DNA from: Baffinella frigidus
Taxonomy: Eukaryota; Cryptophyceae; Cryptomonadales; Baffinellaceae
Assembly: GCA_026770585.1 (NCBI GenBank)
Contig: MU646530.1
Coordinates: 424,112 to 435,083, forward strand
Direction of reading: 5' to 3'
Length of the DNA: 10,972 nucleotides
The first letter of the stretch is position 1. Each line of letters starts with the position of its first letter. The notes under the pieces are model-generated. The model did not search any database. It was not told the DNA's origin and saw only the letters and a list, made by a program, of their open reading frames with translations. Shown piece by piece: positions 5,856 to 10,972 of the stretch. The translations under genes and the position numbers were made by a program.

Positions 5856-5970
5856 GAACTGGGGCAGAGCTAGAGCTTGGCCGTGGAAAATTGGGCTTGG
5901 CCAGATTTTGACCAGTTTTCCACAGCCAAGCCCAATTTTCCACGGCCAAGCTCTAGCTCTGCCCCAGTTC
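5856..5970. repeat. Perfect inverted repeat, 46-base arms
   Basis: Arm 5856-5901 (starting GAACTGGGGCAGAGCTAGAG) and arm 5925-5970 are exact complements around a 23-base loop. The adjacent 5832-5850 repeats GGAAAACTGGGCTTGGCC, a variant of an arm segment. Identity of the arms suggests recent formation or arm-to-arm correction. GGCAGAGCTAG also occurs alone at 4374, 6295 and 7903. Confidence 0.95.
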
Positions 5971-5985
5971 AATCTGGGCTCGTAG

Positions 5986-6037
5986 ATAGAGTGCCCCCCC
6001 CCCGAAATTCCACAGGTAAATTTTGACCCCCCCCCCC
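5986..6037. repeat. C-run element, second copy
   Basis: TAGAGTGCCCCCCCCCCG, then GAAATTCCACAGGTAAATTTTG and a second C run, matches the interior of the insertion at 5235-5336 (5263-5310) with two or three changes. It interrupts a region rich in TTTTCCACGGCCAAGC. Telomere-like ends are absent here. Confidence 0.85.
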
Positions 6038-6096
6038 GCGATTTTCCACGGCCAAGCGGGGCACGGGGGCAAGGGCGCTGGGATAAGTTGACAGTC

Positions 6097-6141
6097 GTAC
6101 ACATCCGTCAACTTGGAGCTCCAAAGTTGACGGATGTGTAC
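6097..6141. repeat. Hairpin plus a third arm copy downstream
   Basis: GTACACATCCGTCAACTT and AAGTTGACGGATGTGTAC are perfectly complementary around GGAGCTCCA. The same arm recurs in direct orientation at 6224-6246, where it has no local partner. It could therefore pair with either of two sites. Confidence 0.9.
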
Positions 6142-6311
6142 GCCAAGTTGACTCTGGTGACGCTACCTAGCTCTGCGTCACTCGGGTCGGCTGACTATTC
6201 TTAAGCTGACATGCTGAGTCGCGGTACACATCCGTCAACTTTGGAGCGGAAAAGAGCCCGGGCTCAAAACAATGGTGAGCCCGTATAGTCTAGGGCAGAG
6301 CTAGGTAGTTA

Positions 6312-6412
6312 CTTCGGGGGGGGCGCGGGTTTGATTGGCGAGAGAGGGGCAGCGTTGGGGTTGGTTGGGGAGAGAGGGACAGGGGGTGGGAGGGGGGTGG
6401 AATGCGGATGAC
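6312..6412 (+). repeat. G-rich tract
   Basis: Runs of three to eight G separated by short spacers (GGGGGGGGCGCGGG, GGGGTTGGTTGGGG, GGGGGTGGGAGGGGGG) lead into the telomere-like array. The strand has G-quadruplex potential. GGGGTTGGTTGGGG-type units repeat twice. Confidence 0.8.
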
Positions 6413-6624
6413 GTTTAGGGGTTAGGGTTCAGGGTTTAGGGTTTAGGGTTTAGGGTGTAGGGTGTAGGGTGTAGGGTTTGAGTTATGGAATGGGTGTAGG
6501 GTTTGATGTTTGAGATGTTTAGGGTGTAGGGTTTGAAATGTTTAGGGTGTAGGTTTGAAATGTTTAGGGTGTAGGGTTTGAACTGTTTAGGGTGTAGGGT
6601 TTGGGGGTGGAAAACGGAGGACGT
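6393..6624 (+). repeat. Telomere-like array bracketed by 22-base direct repeats
   Basis: 6415-6602 holds TTTAGGG x3-4, TGTAGGG x3, then a higher-order unit TTTGAAATGTTTAGGGTGTA repeated about four times. It is bracketed by GGGGGTGGAATGCGGATGAC (6393 on) and GGGGGTGGAAAACGGAGGAC (6603 on), 19 of 22 positions matching. Similar bracketing is seen around 9727-9813. Confidence 0.85.
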
Positions 6625-6660
6625 ACGTTGGCTCCAGCGTTGGACACTGTTGGGGTCTGG

Positions 6661-6907
6661 AACACTTGGTTGCTCCCCATCAGGGTCACTGCACACCACG
6701 TGCGAGAAGTCAGTGTGACTGTCGTGTCCAGGTGGGTATTCCACTGTTACTTCTTAAGTTAACAGAGGTTCCACTTTTGCTTTGAGACGTTCCACTCTCG
6801 ACTTTTGTCTCGGTGGGCCGCGCTCTTTGAAGGGCAAGAGGAACTGGTGTTACTGTCGTGTCCAGGTGGGTATCTCAACACTTGGTTGCTCCCCGACAGG
6901 GTCACTG
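6661..6907. repeat. Two interleaved direct repeats
   Basis: AACACTTGGTTGCTCCCC..CAGGGTCACTG occurs at 6661-6691 and 6877-6907. TGTCGTGTCCAGGTGGGTAT occurs at about 6719-6739 and 6854-6873. A third piece, CAGGGTCACTGTCCAGGTGG, is at 7494-7513, directly after the broken end of a family A element. No reading frame here is convincing. Confidence 0.85.
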
Positions 6908-6939
6908 TCCAGGTCAGGATGCGAACCGTGAGTGACACT

Positions 6940-7103
6940 AATAGGGTAACGGCCTGAAAATGGGGTAGTTAGGCCTGCGGCATTGCCTAGGACCTCCTAC
7001 CGTAGGCCGAGGGATCCTAGGACCAAATAGTCTCGGCCTACGGTAGGAGGTCCTAGGCAATGCCGTAGGCCTAACTACCCCATTTTCAGGCCGTTACCCT
7101 ATT
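6940..7103 (+). mobile_element. Family B palindrome, complete 164-base copy
   Basis: Arms 6940-7011 and 7032-7103 are 72 bases each and match at 71 positions (one G/A difference in CTGCGG/CTACGG). Ends are AATAGGGTAACGG / CCGTTACCCTATT. The 20-base spacer holds GGATCCTAGGACC. Each arm contains its own internal palindrome CCTACGGTAGG-type. The copy at 3014-3153 is inverted and lacks one end. Flanks give no clear target duplication. Confidence 0.9.
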
Positions 7104-7208
7104 AAGATGTGGTAGGACACGGCAGATGAGTGAGGCCGCCTTCGGTGGAAAACACGCTACTTATAGAAGACCGCCCTCCAGGCGCCGGCACGTTCACCGC
7201 CACACAGT

Positions 7209-7494
7209 CACCAACCCTCACGGCTTGGGCAAATCGACAATGTTCGATTTTTCGATTTCGAGGGGAATTGGAGGCCGTTGAAGTCGGATTCCGACGTAAC
7301 CCCCCTTGCAATCTCATCCGGTCAGGTATTTGATTCAAATGCTCGGCGGAGTTCCCCATACAACGAAAATTACTACACACGCGATGAAAGAGTCGTGTCC
7401 GAAAGATCATGTGTAGTAATTTTCGTACATTTGGGGAACTCCCGAGCATGTAATTCAAATACCTGACCGGATGAAATCCCGAATCGAAAAACGT
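7209..7494 (-). mobile_element. Family A element interrupted by an E element, right end lost
   Basis: The left end CACCAACCCTCACGGCTTGG, interior AAGGGGAATTGGAG-like sequence and GTCGGATTCCGAC match family A. The sequence breaks at CCCCCCTTG (7308) and resumes AAATCCCGAATCG (7474), which are adjacent in the intact copy at 2134-2283 (minus strand). After AAACGTC the A sequence stops and CAGGGTCACTG begins, so about 30 terminal bases are missing. Confidence 0.85.
7309..7477. mobile_element. Family E foldback element nested in family A
   Basis: Arms 7311-7358 and 7430-7477 pair well (ATCTCATCCGGTCAGG.. with complement). Core 7361-7428 has the family boundaries CAACGAAAATTACTACAC and GTGTAGTAATTTTCG, but its middle (GATGAAAGAGTCGTGTCCG) differs from the TTACTAGT..TTAAAGC of other cores. 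CAAT on the left and AAAT on the right could be a mutated 4-base target duplication. About 169 bases in all. Confidence 0.85.
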
Positions 7495-7530
7495 CAGGGT
7501 CACTGTCCAGGTGGGTAGGTTGCGAGCCGC

Positions 7531-7721
7531 AGGCGCTGGCTGGCACGTTCAACGCCGGGTGGCCACACAGCCACGCCAGGGCACTCGAAACATCCACTTT
7601 GGACATCTTTCAAGGGAAATGCCTTGAATTCTTGAGTCAACCGCTCCAGATCTGGCGCGGATAAGGCGTCGGTTTCCCTCGATCATCCTGGCGTGGTCTA
7701 GCAGGCGCTGGCACGTTCAAG
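7531..7721. repeat. Dispersed GGCGCTGGCACGTTCA repeat
   Basis: AGGCGCTGG(CTGG)CACGTTCAA occurs at 7532-7552 and 7703-7720, and AGGCGCCGGCACGTTCACC at 7181-7199. In two of three places a GGTGGCCAC motif follows. It may be one unit of a diverged duplication. Confidence 0.65.
7613..7680. repeat. Imperfect inverted repeat
   Basis: GGGAAATGCCTT (7614 on) and AAGGCGTCGGTTTCCC (7663-7678) pair with a bulge. Inside lies CCGCTCCAGATCTGGCGCGG, another near-palindrome. The left half includes TTCTTGAGTCAAC, a variant of the motif at 1536. Confidence 0.7.
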
Positions 7722-7786
7722 CTAGTGGGTGGCCACCAAGGGGTATTTTTTCTAAAAATACCCCTTGGTGGCCACACACTACTAGC
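7721..7786. repeat. Long hairpin, 3-base loop
   Basis: GTGGCCACCAAGGGGTATTTTT pairs with the complement beginning 7754 around TCT; the arm is shown here in two parts: GTGGCCACCAAG and GGGGTATTTTT. Outer GCTAGTGGG / CACTACTAGC extends the stem with bulges. A smaller CTCGTCAATTTGACGAG palindrome lies at 7807-7823. Confidence 0.93.
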
Positions 7787-8081
7787 TCTGCCTCACACAA
7801 TTTGGCCTCGTCAATTTGACGAGACCGGAAGTCTATCGCCCGGGGTTTTGGTGCAAACCTGTCAACGTTTGGCGTGGAAACGATCAGCCAACCCGACTGG
7901 TGCAGAGCTAGACACAGAGCACCGTCCGGGGGGTACACCTTTGCAGAAGGGGTCATTCTTGGAGATCATCTCCACGCTGGGCAGACCTTTGGCCCCGAAC
8001 ACTGCCACCACGCATCACCACATCAGGGTGGGGAGCTCTGCCGGCAGCGCACACCATGCGGCAGCCCTGTCAACAACCCCC

Positions 8082-8100
8082 CCAGGCCGTTGAGGCCTGG
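8082..8100. repeat. Hairpin CCAGGCC-GTTGA-GGCCTGG
   Basis: Perfect 7-bp stem with 5-base loop. Bases 7824-8081 contain nothing that I recognise apart from a CAGAGCTAGACAC motif at 7905. Confidence 0.7.
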
Positions 8101-8110
8101 ACCTCTTGTT

Positions 8111-8310
8111 CCCCAAGTAGGTGATGACAACTCGCTCTGCGCAAATCGCTCGTGCGAAGGAGGAGAGAGGAGCGAAAGAGAGAGGACGGGGAGGAAGAGA
8201 TGCAAGTAGGAGAGGAAAGCACAGCACCCCGGCATCACCAATCAGCGCACAAATCGCTCGGACTTGCTCGGACTTGTGGTCCACAAGTAGGAGAGGAAAG
8301 GGAAGGGGAG
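8111..8310 (+). promoter_or_regulatory. Possible upstream region with repeated AAGTAGGAGAGGAAAG and a CCAAT box
   Basis: GCGCAAATCGCTCG / GCGCACAAATCGCTCG and AAGTAGGAGAGGAAAG each occur twice (8138 and 8246; 8205 and 8285), forming a ~80-base imperfect duplication. CCAAT followed by CAG lies at 8238-8245. This is purine-rich, palindrome-poor DNA ahead of the only gene-like exon. The function as promoter is inference; the exon start is 450-650 bases downstream and no TATA box stands out. Confidence 0.3.
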
Positions 8311-8453
8311 AGGGGGGGAAGCTGAAGAAGCGAGGCATCGCGAGGGGTGCGGGGGAAGACCGATGACGTGGAGCTTTCCGTACGGCATGGTTTCAACCGC
8401 CGCGTCGCCTCGTCACTGACAAGAGCTTGGGACCGCCCGGAGAATCTCAACCA

Positions 8454-8473
8454 AAAGTTGACCCGTCAACTTT
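8454..8473. repeat. Hairpin AAAGTTGAC-CC-GTCAACTTT
   Basis: Perfect 9-bp stem with 2-base loop. GTTGAC/GTCAAC is the commonest hexamer in stems across the window. A second small hairpin, TGTCCCA/TGGGACA, lies near 8513-8532. The rest of 8311-8757 shows no strong structure. Confidence 0.75.
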
Positions 8474-8757
8474 TTGAGTCTGCGTTTGAGCCGCAAGGTG
8501 GAGGGGTCGTTTGTCCCACTCCTTTGGGACAGAACAGCGTGGAGAACACCTGCGGAGAAGCCAGCGAGAGAGGGTCAGCGGCACTCGCGTGGCCTGCTCG
8601 CTGCGATGTGCTGCTGAGCAACGCCAGGGAGTCAGCAAGACCGCAAGCTCACTCGCAAACGCAGGCCCAGGCAGCCCTATCCAGGCCTGGCTAGGGTCGG
8701 GGTTTGGGCGCCGCGCCGCGCTTCCGGCTGAGGGCTGCTGGGTAAGGGCCAGGCAGG

Positions 8758-8976
8758 ATGTTTTCCCGCGGCGAACAGCAGCACGATGCGGCGGGCGGAG
8801 TGGGGAACGGGAGCCTCAGCTCTGGGTCCGCCACGGGGGGGAGCCTCGGGGAGGACGGCAGCTTGAACGGTGCTGATGGGAGCAAGAAGGGGAGGAAGCA
8901 GAAGGCCCAGGAAGCGAAGAAGCGGCTGGCGGAACTGGAGGAGCGCATGCAGATTTTGAACAAGATCTCCAGCGAG
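8758..8976 (+). CDS. Candidate first coding exon of an unknown coiled-coil protein
   Basis: Starts at ATG in GGCAGGATG and gives 73 residues before a donor GAG|GTGAGG, ending in phase 0. Residues 1-42 are Gly/Ser-rich and low in complexity. Residues 43-56 are strongly basic (KKGRKQKAQEAKKR). Residues 57-73 (LAELEERMQILNKISSE) keep hydrophobics at L57, L60, M64 and L67, an a/d heptad pattern. The basic stretch plus heptads recalls bZIP-like or nuclear-signal coiled-coil starts, but the bZIP Asn-x7-Arg signature is absent. Codons are GC-rich at third positions (GAG, AAG, CTG), unlike the surrounding repeats, and the segment has no palindrome. I do not recognise the family. The frame also reads on past the donor to a stop at 9058, so an unspliced 100-residue product is the alternative. 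Confidence 0.55.
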
Positions 8977-9090
8977 GTGAGGGCGAGACGAGCGTGCTCT
9001 TCCTGCAACCGCTGCCTACCATCCTGCCGCATCTTGGAGCAGGGAGGGGGCCTAGCGTGACAATGCCGCCCGCGTCCAGTCCAGCGCCAG

Positions 9091-9126
<36 letters not shown>

Positions 9127-9137
9127 CCTCTCTGTAG
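8977..9137 (+). other. Predicted intron
   Basis: 5' GTGAGG follows AGCGAG, a near-consensus donor. The 3' side has an uninterrupted CT-rich tract from 9092 to 9133, then TGTAG. Length 161 bases. A second acceptor, CTGCAG, ends at 9153 and would make it 177. The pyrimidine tract is itself a CT microsatellite, so part of the acceptor's strength could be coincidental. Confidence 0.5.
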
Positions 9138-9198
9138 TCTGGACGAGCTGCAGTCTTCCTCGGATTTCGCCGCACCGGATAGAGCCTCTCTACCTTGA
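9138..9198 (+). CDS. Candidate second exon, short and with uncertain acceptor
   Basis: Joined at TAG (exon from 9138) in phase 0 the frame reads SGRAAVFLGFRRTG then stop at 9182. Joined at CAG (exon from 9154) it reads SSSDFAAPDRASLP then stop at 9198. The frame starting at 9139 reads LDELQSSSDFAAP, which would extend the exon 1 coiled coil naturally, but needs an acceptor one base away from TAG. The end may therefore be misassembled, a pseudogene, or alternatively spliced. A possible further donor, CCAGG|GTAAGC, lies at 9231-9240, four bases before a family A element. Confidence 0.3.
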
Positions 9199-9244
9199 CC
9201 GTTCAGGGCTTAGGGACCTCCGTTCCTACTCCAGGGTAAGCCTC

Positions 9245-9393
9245 CCACCAGCCCTCACAACTTGAGCAAATCGTCGAATCTCGACGTTCCGATATCAAGG
9301 GGAATTGGAGCCGTTGAAGCCGGATTCCAGCTTCATGCAAGGTGAAAATGGCTCCATAAAATCGATGGTTTGCTCAACTGTGAGGGTTGGTGG
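9245..9393 (+). mobile_element. Family A palindromic element, copy 3
   Basis: 149 bases with ends CCACCAGCCCTCACAAC and GTTGTGAGGGTTGGTGG-type arms (right arm reads ACTGTGAGGGTTGGTGG). The interior has AAGGGGAATTGGAGCCG and a degraded centre GCCGGATTCCAGC. Diverged arms compared with 2134-2283 suggest an older copy. It lies about 50 bases downstream of the candidate exon 2. Confidence 0.85.
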
Positions 9394-9590
9394 TCAGGCG
9401 TCAGGGTTTAGGGTTTAACTGGAGAAATCGTGGGAGAGAGTGACGCCACCGCTCGTCGGGGTTACTCCAGAGTACGACTCAGGGTACGACTCAGGGTACG
9501 ACTCAGGCGTCAGGGTTTAGGGTTTAACTGGAGAGATCGCCAGAGAGAGAGACACGACACCGCTCGCCGTGTGTACTCCAGAGTACAGGG
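9394..9590. repeat. Tandem duplication, 109-base unit, with telomere-like pieces
   Basis: TCAGGCGTCAGGGTTTAGGG..TTTAACTGGAGA starts at 9394 and again at 9503. Both continue to CACCGCTCG and a TACTCCAGAGTAC. The first unit ends in a 12-base tandem (TACGACTCAGGG x3 at 9473-9508), which the second lacks. Each unit contains two TTTAGGG-type heptamers. Confidence 0.88.
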
Positions 9591-9622
9591 GTACCTCGTT
9601 CATAAGAAACTGCCCCCCCCCA

Positions 9623-9668
9623 TAGGACCACCGTAGGGCCCTAGGCATAGCCCTACTGTAGGGTCCTA
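9623..9668. repeat. Inverted repeat related to family B
   Basis: TAGGACCACCGTAGGGC and GCCCTACTGTAGGGTCCTA pair with small bulges around 10 bases. TAGGACC..CCGTAGG is the inner-arm motif of family B (TAGGACCTCCTACCGTAGG), so this may be a shortened derivative. Confidence 0.75.
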
Positions 9669-9710
9669 GGAGGAGGCCCGTCGTGTGTACTCGAGGCTAC
9701 GCACCGCGGG

Positions 9711-9829
9711 AAAGCGCCTCCCTCCTAGGGTGTAGGGTGTAGGGTGTAGGGTGTAGGGTGTAGGGTGTAGGGTATAGAGCGTGTGGGGTGTAGGGTGTGC
9801 AGGGTGTGTAGGAAAAGCGCCTCCCTCCT
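9711..9829 (+). repeat. TGTAGGG array bracketed by exact 16-base direct repeats
   Basis: AAAGCGCCTCCCTCCT occurs at 9711-9726 and 9814-9829. Between them 9727-9813 is (TGTAGGG)n, about seven units, then degenerate GTGTGGGG/TGCAGGG units. The array plus one repeat copy could be removed to restore a continuous sequence. Confidence 0.9.
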
Positions 9830-9856
9830 CCCATGCCCTGCTCCACGCCCGAAGTT

Positions 9857-9925
9857 GAATGGTTTCTTCCCGAGTTGGGAAGAAACCATCGGTTCTACAG
9901 CTCCCAACTCAGGAAGGAACCATTT
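9857..9925. repeat. Overlapping alternative hairpins
   Basis: Stem 1: ATGGTTTCTTCCC (9859-9871) with GGGAAGAAACCAT (9877-9889), perfect, loop GAGTT. Stem 2: AATGGTTTCTTCCCGAGTTGG (9858 on, in two parts) with TCCCAACTC..GGAACCATT (9902-9925). The two compete for the same left strand. Confidence 0.85.
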
Positions 9926-9928
9926 CTT

Positions 9929-10098
9929 CCCGATTGACTTTACACGTGCTTTCCGCTGGATTTTTGCGCCGCAGGCTGCCCAATTTCGGGCGACTTCTCG
10001 TACAAATGCCCGAGAAACGTAAAACCCGCAATCGAAAGTCGATCATTTCGAGGAGAGAACGTTTGGCCGCGGTAAAATGACTTGTAAAGTCAATCGGG
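9929..10098. repeat. Inverted repeat, 15-base perfect outer arms
   Basis: CCCGATTGACTTTAC (9929-9943) and GTAAAGTCAATCGGG (10084-10098). The 140-base interior is GC-balanced and shows weaker inner complementarity. A reading frame through it on the plus strand (10007-10080) encodes a very basic 24-residue peptide, most likely chance. Confidence 0.8.
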
Positions 10099-10106
10099 CA
10101 AGAATT

Positions 10107-10122
10107 GCCAGATCGATCTGGC
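10107..10122. repeat. Perfect 16-base palindrome
   Basis: GCCAGATCGATCTGGC, no loop. It lies just outside the arm ending at 10098. Confidence 0.85.
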
Positions 10123-10151
10123 TACCTGTAGTAAATTCCACAGACGACACA

Positions 10152-10289
10152 CCACCAACCCTCACAGTCTGGGCAAATCGGGAAAAATGGAGCCAAAAAT
10201 CCCCTTGAAGACCGTCGGATTCCGACGGCCTCCAAGGGGATTTGGTGTTTTGGACTTTTTCGATTTGCCCAAGTCGTGAGGGTTGGTGG
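10152..10289. mobile_element. Family A palindromic element, copy 4
   Basis: 138 bases. Ends CCACCAACCCTCACAGTCTG and its near-complement at 10271-10289, plus GGGCAAATCG arms. The centre CCGTCGGATTCCGACGG is a perfect palindrome and the inner arms ATCCCCTTGAAG / CTCCAAGGGGAT pair. The interior differs from copies 1 and 3 while staying self-complementary. Confidence 0.88.
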
Positions 10290-10338
10290 CACCCTGAGAG
10301 GTTATCGTCTGGAGGGAAAAGCGATGTGGTTTATCCCA

Positions 10339-10433
10339 ATCTGGTGCACTTCGGGTGGCCTTCCCCCCCCCCGATCTGGTGCACTTCGGGTGGCCTTTCC
10401 CCCCCCCGATGTGGTGCACTTCGGGTGGCCTTT
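10339..10433. repeat. 35-base tandem repeat, nearly three units
   Basis: ATSTGGTGCACTTCGGGTGG followed by CCTT and a C run, at 10339, 10374 and 10409; the last unit stops before its C run. No coding signal: frames give PPP-type spacers. Confidence 0.95.
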
Positions 10434-10664
10434 ACACTCAACACGAACCTCCCGAACCACACACACCAAACCAGGCACGCGTGTTATGCTGCTCTTCGCC
10501 GCCAGTAGAGCACGCCGAGGCGCCTGGGAACCCTGATCCATGAACCCCACACCAGACAAACAAACCATACCCACACAGCGGACTTCGAAGGGATTTTGAA
10601 TAACCCGGTTCCACTTGAGAATGCTGGAGGATCCTATTTACATGTGGGGTTGTAAATGTTTGTA

Positions 10665-10704
10665 CCGGGATAACGTAACCGCCCCCGGGATAACGTAACC
10701 GCCC
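10665..10704. repeat. 20-base tandem duplication
   Basis: CCGGGATAACGTAACCGCCC occurs twice in succession. Bases 10434-10664 upstream show no supported gene or strong structure apart from a weak ATTTACA/TGTAAAT pair near 10637-10657. Confidence 0.93.
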
Positions 10705-10708
10705 CCGG

Positions 10709-10849
10709 TTCACGACGAGATGCCCAGCCACGCCAGAGCCTTGGGCGGGGTTGATTTTTAGGATAAGGTGCACGCCTGCCGCCGTACCAGTTCTGAGGAA
10801 CCTCAGATCTAGGCCCGATTCACGACGAGATGCCCAGCCACGCCAGAGC
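10709..10849. repeat. 31-base direct repeat, 110 apart
   Basis: TTCACGACGAGATGCCCAGC through CACGCCAGAGC is identical at 10709-10739 and 10819-10849. Nothing recognised between. Confidence 0.93.
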
Positions 10850-10872
10850 ATTTTTTTAATCATTTTTTTTAT

Positions 10873-10889
10873 ACCGTTCTAGGAACGGT
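10873..10889. repeat. Hairpin ACCGTTC-TAG-GAACGGT
   Basis: Perfect 7-bp stem beside a T run. It precedes the terminal telomere-like tract. Confidence 0.75.
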
Positions 10890-10904
10890 TGTTGACTTTT
10901 GAAT

Positions 10905-10972
10905 CCCTAAACCCTACACCCTAAATACTAATCTCCCCACCCCTCACCCCTCACCCCAACCCCCAACCCCCA
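10905..10972 (-). repeat. Degenerate telomere-like and C-rich end
   Basis: CCCTAAACCCTACACCCTAA at 10905-10924, then CACCCCTCACCCCTCACCCC and CAACCCCCAACCCCCA to the window edge. Orientation is C-strand reading rightward. It is not a regular terminal array, so I do not call a chromosome end. Confidence 0.75.

Noticed and set aside
7376-7412. Hammerhead-ribozyme-like CGATGA..GAAA in the core of the nested E element
   Set aside because: The enclosing stem pairs directly on both sides, leaving no three-way junction, and CTGANGA is not intact.
8347-8694. Plus-strand open frame of 115 codons
   Set aside because: Composition is mixed, no motif or splice context, and it ends just before the better exon; could be 5' untranslated DNA.
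10007-10080. Very basic 24-residue peptide frame
   Set aside because: Too short, inside an inverted repeat, no supporting context.
10438-10863. Minus-strand open frame of 141 codons
   Set aside because: It crosses the 20-base tandem and the 31-base direct repeat and resembles no protein I know.
10905-10972. Chromosome end
   Set aside because: Heptamers are few and degenerate, and the last bases are CACCCCT/CAACCCC runs, not a regular array.

Overview
This window reads as intergenic, repeat-dense nuclear DNA from a microbial eukaryote, most likely an alga or alga-related protist. Three things point there. Telomere-like TTTAGGG / TGTAGGG arrays occur at several internal sites; this telomere type is known from plants, many algae, chromerids and dinoflagellates. 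There are GA microsatellites of hundreds of bases and no bacterial-style gene packing. The one convincing coding segment ends at a textbook GT donor and is followed by a pyrimidine tract and AG. I cannot name the species. No rRNA, tRNA, transposase, reverse transcriptase or CRISPR array is visible.

Layout. 1-104: GA repeat and G run. 112-543: a foldback element, a short telomere-like tract, and a 66-bp-arm palindrome. 656-1418: AT microsatellites, a higher-order tandem array (a 93-bp segment three times, separated by 20-bp minisatellites) and a TTTGACCAG repeat. 1530-3260: a chain of palindromes. 3430-3868: GA-rich block carrying three copies of a conserved ~48-bp segment. 3929-5131: segmental duplications, further palindromes, and a filled/empty insertion pair. 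5222-6247: a palindrome interrupted by a telomere-repeat-ended insertion, then more palindromes. 6312-6624: G-rich DNA and a long telomere-like array flanked by direct repeats. 6655-7790: direct repeats, a 164-bp near-perfect palindrome and a nested palindrome-in-palindrome. 8080-9200: the only gene-like part, with a possible promoter region, a first coding exon (8758-8976), an intron and a short candidate second exon. 9245-10972: more palindromes, tandem repeats and telomere-like tracts.

The main result is that the palindromes are not random. I sort most of them into families: A (ends CCACCAACCCTCAC, 138-150 bp, four copies), B (ends AATAGGGTAACGG, two copies plus relics), C (ends GGCTCAAATAGTG, 105 bp, two copies) and E (ends resembling GATYTCAT; four copies share a ~68-bp core bounded by TTACTACAC / GTGTAGTAA). 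Stems of E copies differ between copies but stay paired within each copy. Three filled/empty comparisons inside the window show that such units are inserted pieces of DNA: an E element in a duplicated flank (4165-4308 versus 3991-3998), an E element inside an A element (7309-7477 versus the intact A at 2134-2283), and a 102-bp telomere-repeat-ended unit inside a C element (5235-5336 versus the intact C at 4402-4506). They look like non-autonomous foldback or MITE-like elements whose enzymes must lie elsewhere. Two telomere-like arrays are also flanked by 16-22 bp direct repeats, as if inserted at staggered breaks.
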